A DNA stretch of 11,509 bases, from positions 1 to 11,509 of the forward strand of contig CAJBVG010000076.1 in NCBI GenBank assembly GCA_903958995.1, read 5' to 3'. Positions 1-7,770 of the stretch are shown piece by piece. The notes under the pieces are model-generated. The model was given only the letters and a program-made list of their open reading frames with translations. It ran no database searches and was not told the origin of the DNA. Source of the stretch: an uncultured bacterium. GTDB lineage: Bacteria; Bacteroidota; Bacteroidia; Sphingobacteriales; Sphingobacteriaceae. A program made the translations under genes and the position numbers. Every line of letters begins with the position of its first letter. Position 1 is the stretch's first letter.

Positions 1-1521
1 GATTTGTGCAATACACCAGTCATCGTATGCATATTCAAGGGTTTTAGAAACAGATGCTCCACTTTTATCTTCGGGTACATACCCTTTGTCGATATAGTAT
101 CCTAGTCCGTCGTAGTTGCGATTTCGCGCTGTAGTTACACAAGCATCAAGCGCTGCATTGACATCAAACTTTGCATTGCCTTTCATAATTACATCAGCAA
201 TAACCGACACGCTATGATAACCTATCATGCACCAATTTTCATTCGCATAATGCGACCAAACGGGTAACATGTGCTCTGCACTTTGCGAGTAGTGTGCTAA
301 CATAGAACTTCCCATGTCGCTATTTCTAGTGGGTTGTGTAATGTTGAATAAAGGATGCAAGGCTCTATAGGTATCCCATAAAGAGAAGGTGGTATAATTG
401 GTGAACTCTTTTGCTGTATGTATATTTTGATCGAGACCTTTGTATTTCCCATCTACATCATTGTATATCGTCGGACTTAAACACGTATGATAAATGGAAG
501 TGTAAAAGTTGACTAAGTCATCTTTATGTAAAGCTTCAATTTGAATTTTATTCAATTCCTTGTTCCATAATTCTTGCCCATCCTTTTTTACTTTTTCGAA
601 ATTCCAATGTGGTATTTCAGTTCTTAGATTTAGCAGTGCACCTTCAGTACTAACAGATGATAAAGCTACTTTCATTTTGATATTTTCATTCGACTTCACA
701 TCGAAATTAAAGTATGTTCTAATTTGAGTGCCGGCTACTTCAGGGAAGTTTTTGCTTTGATCGAACTTGCCCCAAAAGCCCCTATATACTTGCTTCTTCG
801 CGAAATTTTTTGCTCCGTAATTTTTAAATGGTTTAGAAAAGGCAATGGCAAAATATACTGTACGAGTCCTAGCCCAACCATTGGTTTGGCGGTATCCAGT
901 AATCAATGAATCATTTTCAATTCGCAAATACGTCCAAACATTTTTCGATTCATAATTGTATATACCAGCCATCATATCGAGAATAATATGAGCTTCTTCG
1001 TTTTTCGAAAATGTATATTGATGCATACCTACACGTGTTGATGTAGTTAGTTCTGCAAGTAGTTGATCATCGTCTAATTTTACTTTGTAGTAATTAGGTT
1101 CTGCAACTTCATTACTATGACTGTATGCCGAGCGGTATCCATATTCAGGATGTTCGGCAGTACCTGGGTTGAGTTGTAATTTACCTTGAGTAGGCATTAT
1201 TAAAATATCACCTAAATCGGAATGACCTGTTCCACTAAAATGGGTATGACTAAATCCCACAATGGTTTTATCCCCATATTGGTAGCCCGCACAATACTTA
1301 TAGATGTCGGGATTGTATTTCCCATCCAATTCATATTGCAATGTATCGGTATCCGGACTCAATTGCACCATCCCAAATGGAACTGTAGCCCCGGGGTAAG
1401 TATGTCCCATACGAGCAGTACCGATTAATGGGTTTACGTAGGGGAGGAGGTTTTGTTGAGCATAAATTGAAATGGAGTAAATTGTACTTAAGTAGGTGAT
1501 TAATAGCAGTTTAATTTTCAT
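1..1521 (-). CDS. GH92 family alpha-mannosidase, secreted, 3' end cut off by window edge
   Basis: The frame is open from an ATG at 1519-1521 to base 1, giving 507 residues without a stop; the C-terminal part lies outside the window. Residues 1-21 form a signal peptide (hydrophobic run, then YA before QQ), so the enzyme is exported. GH92 signatures seen are NPLIGT (30-35), GHTYPGATVPFGMVQLSPD (39-57), the His-rich FSHTHFSGTGHSDLGD (90-105), WDTYRALHPL near 382, and SKTLEYAYDDW (492-502) just before the edge. Known family members are calcium-dependent exo-alpha-mannosidases of about 750 residues that trim mannose from N-glycans or yeast mannan. The later acid/base region cannot be checked here. 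The gene diverges from the small lipoprotein gene with a 38-base spacer. The family call is very safe; linkage specificity cannot be read from this part. Confidence 0.95.
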   Translation of the reverse strand, partial: MKIKLLLITYLSTIYSISIYAQQNLLPYVNPLIGTARMGHTYPGATVPFGMVQLSPDTDTLQYELDGKYNPDIYKYCAGYQYGDKTIVGFSHTHFSGTGHSDLGDILIMPTQGKLQLNPGTAEHPEYGYRSAYSHSNEVAEPNYYKVKLDDDQLLAELTTSTRVGMHQYTFSKNEEAHIILDMMAGIYNYESKNVWTYLRIENDSLITGYRQTNGWARTRTVYFAIAFSKPFKNYGAKNFAKKQVYRGFWGKFDQSKNFPEVAGTQIRTYFNFDVKSNENIKMKVALSSVSTEGALLNLRTEIPHWNFEKVKKDGQELWNKELNKIQIEALHKDDLVNFYTSIYHTCLSPTIYNDVDGKYKGLDQNIHTAKEFTNYTTFSLWDTYRALHPLFNITQPTRNSDMGSSMLAHYSQSAEHMLPVWSHYANENWCMIGYHSVSVIADVIMKGNAKFDVNAALDACVTTARNRNYDGLGYYIDKGYVPEDKSGASVSKTLEYAYDDWCIAQI

Positions 1522-1559
1522 TTGCGAGATTTCAAATAATATTTCTAACTTGTATTCTT

Positions 1560-1838
1560 ATGCAATTATTTAAATCGAATATAACCAAAAGCTATTTACT
1601 AATAGCGTTCCTTATCGTTTTTCTGTCAGCATGTTGTGCTAAAAAACATACAGCAGTCCACAAGCATGTTTTATTGCAAGTTTGTCCAGATGAATGGATT
1701 CAAAACAAAATGCCTAACACTGATGCACAATCGGCTAATGAATACTTCATCTATGAAGGCAAACGCAGAGAAATAAAAGAGTTCGACATGGAATGGATAA
1801 AAAAGAATTGCTCCATTAAACCTCAAATTGTTCAATAG
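1560..1838 (+). CDS. Small lipoprotein of unknown function
   Basis: This 92-residue protein begins with a basic stretch (K5, K10), a hydrophobic core (12-22) and a lipobox LSAC with the lipidated Cys at position 25, so it should be a lipoprotein of the inner or outer membrane. Cys26 follows directly and Lys28-Lys29 come next; I see no acidic surface-export signal after the lipid Cys. The mature part is short and looks like one compact conserved block: VCPDEWIQNKMP (41-52), then EYFIYEGKRREI (61-72), then FDMEWIKKNC (75-84). Cys42 and Cys84 could form a disulphide. I have the impression that similar short proteins occur in other Bacteroidota, but I cannot name a family. The start is the only plausible ATG, 38 bases from the divergent mannosidase start. 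It lies 65 bases before the protease gene on the same strand, so the two might be co-transcribed. No function is proposed. Confidence 0.8.
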   Translation: MQLFKSNITKSYLLIAFLIVFLSACCAKKHTAVHKHVLLQVCPDEWIQNKMPNTDAQSANEYFIYEGKRREIKEFDMEWIKKNCSIKPQIVQ

Positions 1839-1903
1839 TTGCTATTGGGCATAATAATTGTTAACAATACGTAAATTAAAAAGCACCCTATAAATTTATA
1901 TAA

Positions 1904-4750
1904 ATGAAACACTCAACCATTAAGATTAGTATAGCCCTTTTCATGGGTTTTGCAATCTTCTCATCTTCACTTTTTGCTAGTAATCCAAACCAGCAAAATA
2001 AAAAAGCTTTTGCTTTACCTAAGAATGTTACTTCAGCAGATTATCAATCGAAAACGATTGTCGTTAAAATTGATCCTGCAAAAAAATCTTCTTTAGGAAA
2101 ATCGAGCATTGGAATTCCTGCTTTGCAGTCGGTATTTCAAAAAGCTGGAGTAACATCGATTAATACGATGTTTCCAAATTCAAAAATTGCAGCAAATAAA
2201 ATGCCTGATGGTTCTGAAAGCCCTGATTTATCTACTATCTACAAGATTCAGTATACATCAGATGCATCTATTGTTGATGTGATCAATGAAATACTAAAAT
2301 CTGCTGATGTTATTTATGCGGAGCCTTCATACATCTATCATACTTCTTATCGTCCGAACGATCCTGATACCGGTGGTACTACAAATTACTACCAACGTAT
2401 TATCAAAGCTTACGAAGCTTGGAGCGTTTCTAAAGGTGATACCAATGTAGTTATTGGAGTTGTTGATACAGGTGGAGATTTAGATCACCCAGATTTGGCT
2501 GCAAATATTAAATACAATTATGCTGATCCAATTGATGGAATTGATAATGATGCTGATGGTTACATCGATAATTTTAAAGGATGGGATTTTGTTGGTCCAG
2601 TTTCTTCAGCATTTGTTGGAGATGGCGATCCGAATGTTCAAGCAGGAGGTAACGATCATGGTGTACACGTTGGAGGTGATGCTTCTGCAGTGGCAGACAA
2701 TGGTGTTGGTATTGCTGGTGTTGGATTTAAATGTAAATTATTATACATCAAATGTACTCCAGATGCGAATGAAAATGCAATTTATACAGGATACGAAGGT
2801 ATTGCTTATGCAGCAGATCATGGTGCTTCAGTAATTAACTGTTCTTGGGGCGGACAAGGTGGTGGTGCATTAGGACAAGATGTAGTTAACTATGCATTAT
2901 CTCATAATGCATTAGTAGTTGCTGCAGCTGGCAATGATAATCTTGATAGTTATAACTTTTTCCCTACATCATATAAAGGAGTATTATCAGTTGGTGCAAC
3001 GGCTTCAACAGATCGTCGTTCTAGTTTTTCAAACTTCGGATATAATGTAGATGTTTCTGCACCAGGTTCAAACATTTATAGTACTGTTTATAATAATTCA
3101 TACGCTTCATACGATGGAACATCAATGGCTTCGCCAATTGCAGCAGGAGCTTGTGCTTTAATAAAATCACAATTCCCAAATTATAATGCTTTGCAAGTTG
3201 GTGAGCAATTACGTGTTTCTTGTGATGATATTTCTTCAAAGAACAGTAGCTCATACAAAGACAAAATGGGTAAAGGTCGTATCAATGTTTATAAGGCAGT
3301 GACTTTGGTTTCTCCTTCTATTCGTTCTACTAATTATTCATTAACCGATAATCACAATGGTTCTTATTTACCTGGTGATACCATTACTGTTTCTTTAGAA
3401 GTAATTAATTACTTAGCTGCAACTACCAATTTACAAATTGCATTGTCTTCATCTTCTACAAACATTGTAACAATAGGTGCAGCGCAATCGGTAGGAGTAT
3501 TAGGTACATTACAAAAAGCAAATGCAAACGGATTTAAATTCTACATTAAACCAACAGCAGCTGAAAATGAAACCATTACGTTGAAATTTTCTTATACAGA
3601 CGGAACTTATGTAGATGCTGAATATGTTTCAGTAGATATTAATATTTCATCATTAAATATTACAGTAAATCAAATCGGAAGTACTGCTACAGGTATTGGT
3701 CGTGTTGGTTTCCGTAATGGCGATGCAACTGGTGGTTTAGGTGTTACCTACAAAGGTTCTAGCCTATTATATGAAGCAGCATTTATGGTAGGTGCGAATA
3801 GCTCTCAAGTTTCAAATAACGCTCGTTCAGATGGTGCTACTCCAGATGAACATTTCGTTTCGACTCAAAGAGTTCATATGAATTCAGCAGCAGGTGTTGC
3901 TCATTATTCTGCAGGTGAATTTACCGACGGCTCTGCAACAACTCCAATTGGAATTACTGCAAAACATAGAGAGTTAGCTTGGGCTTCAGCTCCAGATGAT
4001 AAATATTTTATTGTTGAATACAAAGTGAAAGCTAGTTCTACAACTCCTGCATACATTGGTATGTTCTACGATTGGGATATTGCTTCTGCAGCAAATAATC
4101 AAATTTTCTGGGACAGTACTTTACGCATGGGATACGCAATGAGTTTAGTTTCAACAGACCCATTAGCCGCTGTTAAAATATTATCTACAAATGCAGCTCC
4201 TTTTTATTACGGACAATCACATTCAGTTGCTGGTGATCCTCAAGAAGGTGGATATACTACTGCAGAAAAATACATGACTATGTCTAGCGGTGTAGTAAAT
4301 AAAGAATATGGTAACAACGGAGTTGGTATCGATGTGATGTACTCAATTGGTGCTGGTCCGTATACTCTAAATTCAACGACAGAATCTATTTTAGCCGTAG
4401 CTGTAATTGCAGGCGATAACTTAGCAGACTTACAAGCAAGCGCAGCAGCAGCACAAGCGAAATACGATAATTTTGTAACTACATTAGGTGTTAACGAAAC
4501 CATTGCAAATCAAAGAGCATTCGTTTATCCTAACCCTGCACAAGATAATGTGAGTATTGTTATTCCAACAGAAGCAACTAATGCAACAGTTAATATCATG
4601 GATGCATTAGGTAGAGTAGTGTTCTCGGAAAAATTCTCTGGATTAAATGATACGTTCCAATTAAATAATTTGAAATTAGTAAACGGTGTTTACACTGTTG
4701 TAGTGAAAACTACTGCTGGTGAATTCGTGAATAAATTGATAATCGAATAA
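1904..4750 (+). CDS. Secreted subtilisin-like serine protease (S8) with T9SS sorting domain
   Basis: A 948-residue multidomain exoprotease. Residues 1-25 are a signal peptide (FASN near 24-27). Residues 45-145 resemble an I9-type inhibitory propeptide. The S8 catalytic domain spans roughly 150-465, with Asp188 (VVDTGG), His252 (NDHGVHVGG), oxyanion Asn344 (AAGNDN) and Ser407 (YDGTSMASP), so all catalytic residues are present. The Asp-rich loop DGIDNDADGYIDN (211-223) is a likely calcium site. Residues 470-580 look like a beta-sandwich, and 590-860 form a further domain that I recognise only as common in Bacteroidota subtilases. Residues 872-948 are a type A T9SS C-terminal domain: VYPNPAQDNVSI, ALGRVV, and a final VVVKT...NKLIIE. 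The protein should cross the outer membrane through the type IX system, which is encoded elsewhere. The motif HGVHV replaces the usual HGTHV. The 3' end faces thymidine kinase across a hairpin-forming spacer. Substrate is unknown. Confidence 0.96.
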   Translation: MKHSTIKISIALFMGFAIFSSSLFASNPNQQNKKAFALPKNVTSADYQSKTIVVKIDPAKKSSLGKSSIGIPALQSVFQKAGVTSINTMFPNSKIAANKMPDGSESPDLSTIYKIQYTSDASIVDVINEILKSADVIYAEPSYIYHTSYRPNDPDTGGTTNYYQRIIKAYEAWSVSKGDTNVVIGVVDTGGDLDHPDLAANIKYNYADPIDGIDNDADGYIDNFKGWDFVGPVSSAFVGDGDPNVQAGGNDHGVHVGGDASAVADNGVGIAGVGFKCKLLYIKCTPDANENAIYTGYEGIAYAADHGASVINCSWGGQGGGALGQDVVNYALSHNALVVAAAGNDNLDSYNFFPTSYKGVLSVGATASTDRRSSFSNFGYNVDVSAPGSNIYSTVYNNSYASYDGTSMASPIAAGACALIKSQFPNYNALQVGEQLRVSCDDISSKNSSSYKDKMGKGRINVYKAVTLVSPSIRSTNYSLTDNHNGSYLPGDTITVSLEVINYLAATTNLQIALSSSSTNIVTIGAAQSVGVLGTLQKANANGFKFYIKPTAAENETITLKFSYTDGTYVDAEYVSVDINISSLNITVNQIGSTATGIGRVGFRNGDATGGLGVTYKGSSLLYEAAFMVGANSSQVSNNARSDGATPDEHFVSTQRVHMNSAAGVAHYSAGEFTDGSATTPIGITAKHRELAWASAPDDKYFIVEYKVKASSTTPAYIGMFYDWDIASAANNQIFWDSTLRMGYAMSLVSTDPLAAVKILSTNAAPFYYGQSHSVAGDPQEGGYTTAEKYMTMSSGVVNKEYGNNGVGIDVMYSIGAGPYTLNSTTESILAVAVIAGDNLADLQASAAAAQAKYDNFVTTLGVNETIANQRAFVYPNPAQDNVSIVIPTEATNATVNIMDALGRVVFSEKFSGLNDTFQLNNLKLVNGVYTVVVKTTAGEFVNKLIIE

Positions 4751-4758
4751 TCGAAACG

Positions 4759-4803
4759 ACGAAATTGCGAACTGACGAAATAACGGTTAGTTCGCAAATT
4801 CGT
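4759..4803. terminator. Long hairpin between convergent genes, possible bidirectional terminator
   Basis: Bases 4759-4776 pair with 4786-4803 around a 9-base loop (4777-4785). I count 18 positions with one A-A mismatch and one G-T wobble. The core arms are GAAATTGCGAACTGAC and GTTAGTTCGCAAATTC. The hairpin sits 8 bases after the protease stop and 16 bases from the thymidine kinase stop, so it could end transcription from both sides. No T-run follows the stem in either direction, so it is not a classic intrinsic terminator; it may instead protect 3' ends or belong to a dispersed repeat. Confidence 0.5.
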
Positions 4804-4818
4804 TAGTTCGCAAGTTCG
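4786..4818 (+). repeat. Two-copy 16-base tandem repeat
   Basis: GTTAGTTCGCAAATTC (4786-4801) is followed at once by GTTAGTTCGCAAGTTC (4802-4817) and a further G, differing at one base. The first copy is the right arm of the hairpin at 4759-4803. The left arm could pair with either copy, giving two alternative hairpins. The repeated words TTCG, GTTAGTTCGCAA and its complement suggest a small intergenic repeat element, but no second element is found in this window. Confidence 0.7.
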
Positions 4819-4819
4819 A

Positions 4820-5395
4820 TTAACCAAGATTAAAACAAGTCCTACATCTAGGCTCGTAGCTCTCTTTCTCTCCAAGTAAAACTTGGCTATCATTAGAAAC
4901 TTTTCTGTACGAATGACTAGCTGAATTGCCACACTGAACACATACGGCTTGTACCTTAGTTACATACTCTGCAACTGCCATTAAACTAGGCATTGGACCA
5001 AAGGGTTGCCCAAGATAATCCATATCTAATCCTGCAACAATAACTCGAATACCCTTTGATGCTAATTTCACACATACCGATGGTAACTCATCATCAAAAA
5101 ACTGTGCTTCATCAATTCCAACTACTTGTACATTATTGGATAAAAGTAAAATTGATTCCGAACTCGTAACTGGAGTGGATTGAATTGAATTTAAATCGTG
5201 AGAAACAATTGCCTTATCATCATAACGTGTGTCCATAGCTGGCTTGAATATTTCGCAAGTTAGCTTCGCATATTCTGCACGCCTTAATCTACGAATCAAC
5301 TCTTCGGTTTTACCCGAAAACATCGAACCACAAATTACTTCTATGCTTCCTCTCGTTAATTGTTTACGCTGAAATGGTTCGTTAAATAATGTCAT
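4820..5395 (-). CDS. tdk: Thymidine kinase, type II
   Basis: This 191-residue cytoplasmic enzyme phosphorylates thymidine to dTMP with ATP in the nucleoside salvage pathway. It has the P-loop GSMFSGKT (23-30), the DEAQFF motif with the likely catalytic base Glu96 (95-100), the GLDMDYLGQPFGPMP segment, and a structural zinc site from Cys152, Cys155, Cys184 and Cys187 (CVQCG and CRTC). Length and order match bacterial type II kinases. The frame is open further upstream to a TTG at 5476, but that would add 27 unrelated residues and overlap the divergent gene; the ATG at 5393-5395, giving MTLFNEPFQRKQ, fits Bacteroidota homologues. The 3' end faces the protease gene. The 73-base spacer to the divergent gene at 5469 must hold the promoters for both, but no clear promoter pair could be picked out. 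Confidence 0.96.
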   Translation of the reverse strand: MTLFNEPFQRKQLTRGSIEVICGSMFSGKTEELIRRLRRAEYAKLTCEIFKPAMDTRYDDKAIVSHDLNSIQSTPVTSSESILLLSNNVQVVGIDEAQFFDDELPSVCVKLASKGIRVIVAGLDMDYLGQPFGPMPSLMAVAEYVTKVQAVCVQCGNSASHSYRKVSNDSQVLLGEKESYEPRCRTCFNLG

Positions 5396-5468
5396 GTTGC
5401 CAATTGTAGCCGTGAAAATACAAAATTTATCCAACTGAAAATGTATATTTACAGCATTGAAATTTAAA

Positions 5469-6110
5469 ATGGACAAACAAATTTATATTGATAAAATCGC
5501 CTTAATTAGCGAGGAATTACAATTATTATCAAGTAATTGGATTAGAAACGATTATAAAATGGATCCGGTAGAGGTGGAAACCTATTTGTCTAACCTGCGT
5601 TATTTGGCTGAACAAGCTGCATTCTTACGTCAAGTTTTAGAAGATCAAAAACCTTCGGAATCTGAAAATGCTCATGTTCACATGTCGAGTATTCCAGTTC
5701 GTAAAACTGCTGTCCAATTCCCTGTTGAAGACACCGCTCAAGAAATCATCGAAGAGCCAACTATACCTGTTCATACCGAAGAAACAGCAGCAGAAGAATT
5801 CGCAAATGAATTAAGTTTACATGAAAAATTATCGAGTCAAATAAAAGAAAGTTCTTTAGCCGATTCGCTTAAAAATTCATTTTTTCATAAAGATTTGAAT
5901 TTCTCACTAAACGAACGTTTCTTTTTTATCAATGAACTATTCAATACCGATCAAAAAGATTTCGATAAAGTAGTTATCCATTTGGCAACCTTAGATTCTT
6001 GGGAAGAGGTAGAGTTTTATTTAAATTCTACTTGCTATATGCCTTATGCATGGGAAGAAAAAGAAGCAGCTAAAAATCAATTCTACGAATTTCTACAAAA
6101 GAGATTTTAA
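5469..6110 (+). CDS. Conserved-looking cytoplasmic protein of unknown function
   Basis: I do not recognise a named family. The 213-residue product has no signal peptide or membrane segment. It has three parts: a helical N-terminal region (1-62, including SEELQLLSSNWIRND and YLSNLRYLAEQAAFLRQVLE), an acidic linker rich in E, T, P and A (65-115), and a helical, aromatic C-terminal region (116-213). The C-terminal region carries NERFFFINELFNTDQ (148-162), and I recall similar N-x-RF-x-FINELF segments in Bacteroidota hypothetical proteins. The open frame extends back to a TTG at 5457, but the ATG at 5469 is preferred. The sequence TATATTTA at 5444-5451 resembles the Bacteroidota -7 element TAnnTTTG with one mismatch, but no TTTG lies at the right distance before it. 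The stop codon overlaps that of the convergent binding protein. Confidence 0.85.
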   Translation: MDKQIYIDKIALISEELQLLSSNWIRNDYKMDPVEVETYLSNLRYLAEQAAFLRQVLEDQKPSESENAHVHMSSIPVRKTAVQFPVEDTAQEIIEEPTIPVHTEETAAEEFANELSLHEKLSSQIKESSLADSLKNSFFHKDLNFSLNERFFFINELFNTDQKDFDKVVIHLATLDSWEEVEFYLNSTCYMPYAWEEKEAAKNQFYEFLQKRF

Positions 6111-7738
6111 TTCACCACTTTTTTAGCTCGTTTTAAATCCAAAATATTTAATGGGTTTCCTGGAATCCCTGAAATGTTTTTTGGGATAAGTCGAACCGAT
6201 TGATCATAAAACAAAATAACCATCGGTGCTTCCTCTAAAACTATTCGTTCCATCTCTTGATACATCTGGAAACGTATAGAATCATTAGCTACATAGAACG
6301 AGGCTTCAAATAATTTATCAAATTCAGGTTTGTAGAAATGAGTATAATTTGGTCCGTTCGGAACAAAATTCTTAGAGTAAAATACAGCTAAATAATTTTC
6401 ACCATCAGGGTAATCTGCAATCCACGAACCTCTGAAAAAATTAACATTGTTTTTAGAAATAAGTTCTCTTAAACTAGAACCTTGATGTACTTCTACCTTT
6501 GCTCGTATTCCAACATTCTGCAATTCGCTTTGTACAAACTCTATTAAATCTCGATAGGTTGAAGTAGTATTCAAGGTGATCTCTGGCATATTTTTTCCTT
6601 CCGGATAACCAGCTTCTGCTAATAGTTTCTTTGCTTTCTCGGGCTGATAAGAGTATCCTATTACCTTATTTTTATCATATCCTGGCATTCCTTCTGGTAG
6701 GAAACCTGCATGCCCTGGTATTCCAATATTGTTTTGTAAATACCGAATCATTTTTCTTCGATCAATCGCGTAGTTTATCGCTTGACGAACTCGTTTATCT
6801 TTTAAAGGAGAATTCTTAACGATTGGGAGTGTTGAATCTACAAGCATTCCAAGGTATTCTGTATTTAAATACGGTGCTTTTTTTAAGGTAAATCTGTTTT
6901 TATATTTCTCTTTCAGCTCACCATTTTTATACAATACATCATTTCGATAACTACCATCTATTCCTGAAAAGAAATCCAAATCATTTTTCAGAAAAGCTAG
7001 AAACGCAGTTTGTTTATCACTTATGAAACTAATCTTAATCGCATCTAAATAGGGAAGAGCTTGGTTGTTCTGTTTTTCAAAATAATGTTCATTTTTTAGG
7101 AAGGCCATTACTTCACCTTCTTTCCAATATTTAAATTGAAAAGGCCCGGTACCTACCGGGTGATTGCGAAATTCTTTACCATAAAATTCACAAACTTCTT
7201 TTGGTACTACCGAACAATATTGAATACTCATTAACGACGGAAAGGCAGGGAACGGCTTTTGTAAATTCACTACAAATGTAGTGTCGTTGAGTGCTACAAA
7301 CGGTTGAGTGGTATCAATCTTATCATTGAAAATCCACGCTCCAGCAGAGGCCACTTTAGGGTCAACTATTCTGTGAAAAGAATACACAAAGTCGGATGCT
7401 GTAACTTTTCTTCCTTTACCACCTATGAATAATTCGTTATCGTGGAAATACACATCATCTCTTAAGTGAAAGGTGTATGTTAAGCCATTATTTGATTGCG
7501 CCCAGGTTTTTGCGATAGATGGTTTTACTTGCAAATTAGTATCAAGCTGTGTTAGTCCATTGAATAGAGCATTTACACACCAAATATTCATCTGATTCCT
7601 AGCAAATGCAGGGTCGAGGGATGTAACGCCCACATCCATGTTTAAACGAAATACTACGCGTTGATCTTCCTTTGATTTTGTGCAGGAAATAATACTTGCG
7701 ATAAAAATGGTGAATAAGATTTTCGGTAGGCTTCTCAT
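6107..7738 (-). CDS. ABC transporter solute-binding lipoprotein, family 5 (oligopeptide/dipeptide type)
   Basis: The 543-residue product belongs to the OppA/DppA-type solute-binding proteins (SBP_bac_5), which bind peptides, or sometimes nickel or other solutes, and deliver them to an inner membrane ABC transporter. The N-terminus is a lipoprotein signal with lipobox IISC and lipid Cys19. Family features are SLDPAFARN (40-48), GLTYTFHLRDDVYFHD (85-100), HPVGTGPF (193-200), LKDKRVRQAINYAIDRRKM (312-330) and the hinge-proximal WIADYPDGENYL (439-450). Length is normal for the family. No permease or ATPase gene is adjacent, so it is an orphan binding protein here. The start is an ATG at 7736-7738, 32 bases from the divergent gene at 7771. 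The stop TAA overlaps the convergent gene's TAA through a shared TTAA at 6107-6110. The ligand cannot be told from the sequence; peptides are the default guess. Confidence 0.93.
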   Translation of the reverse strand: MRSLPKILFTIFIASIISCTKSKEDQRVVFRLNMDVGVTSLDPAFARNQMNIWCVNALFNGLTQLDTNLQVKPSIAKTWAQSNNGLTYTFHLRDDVYFHDNELFIGGKGRKVTASDFVYSFHRIVDPKVASAGAWIFNDKIDTTQPFVALNDTTFVVNLQKPFPAFPSLMSIQYCSVVPKEVCEFYGKEFRNHPVGTGPFQFKYWKEGEVMAFLKNEHYFEKQNNQALPYLDAIKISFISDKQTAFLAFLKNDLDFFSGIDGSYRNDVLYKNGELKEKYKNRFTLKKAPYLNTEYLGMLVDSTLPIVKNSPLKDKRVRQAINYAIDRRKMIRYLQNNIGIPGHAGFLPEGMPGYDKNKVIGYSYQPEKAKKLLAEAGYPEGKNMPEITLNTTSTYRDLIEFVQSELQNVGIRAKVEVHQGSSLRELISKNNVNFFRGSWIADYPDGENYLAVFYSKNFVPNGPNYTHFYKPEFDKLFEASFYVANDSIRFQMYQEMERIVLEEAPMVILFYDQSVRLIPKNISGIPGNPLNILDLKRAKKVVN

Positions 7739-7744
7739 AATTTG

Positions 7745-7755
7745 TTACTTTCGCA
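7745..7755 (+). promoter_or_regulatory. Possible Bacteroidota-type promoter -7 element
   Basis: TTACTTTCGCA lies 15 bases before the ATG at 7771 and resembles the Bacteroidota -7 element (TAnnTTTG, often continuing CA). A weak TTTC at 7721-7724 is 20 bases upstream, where the TTTG of the -33 element is expected, but it lies inside the divergent gene. The spacer must hold start signals for both divergent genes. Confidence 0.35.
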
Positions 7756-7770
7756 ATGTAAAAGTTTATC

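Noticed and set aside
1032..1037. CACGTG core inside the mannosidase gene as a parS site
   Set aside because: The flanking bases do not match the parS consensus on either side.
724..1428. Plus-strand open frames at 724-909 and 1222-1428
   Set aside because: Both are antisense to the GH92 gene, which has clear family motifs throughout; the predicted peptides have no recognisable features.
2520..4503. Open frames inside the protease gene (2520-2834 plus, 3021-3254 minus, 4240-4503 minus)
   Set aside because: They overlap a protein with confirmed domains and have skewed, low-complexity compositions typical of shadow frames.
5457..5468. TTG start for the 213-residue unknown protein
   Set aside because: An ATG four codons downstream is a more usual start and leaves room for a leader.
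5396..5476. Longer thymidine kinase reading frame starting at a TTG
   Set aside because: The extra 27 residues do not resemble kinase N-termini and would overlap the divergent gene; the ATG at 5393-5395 gives the expected start.
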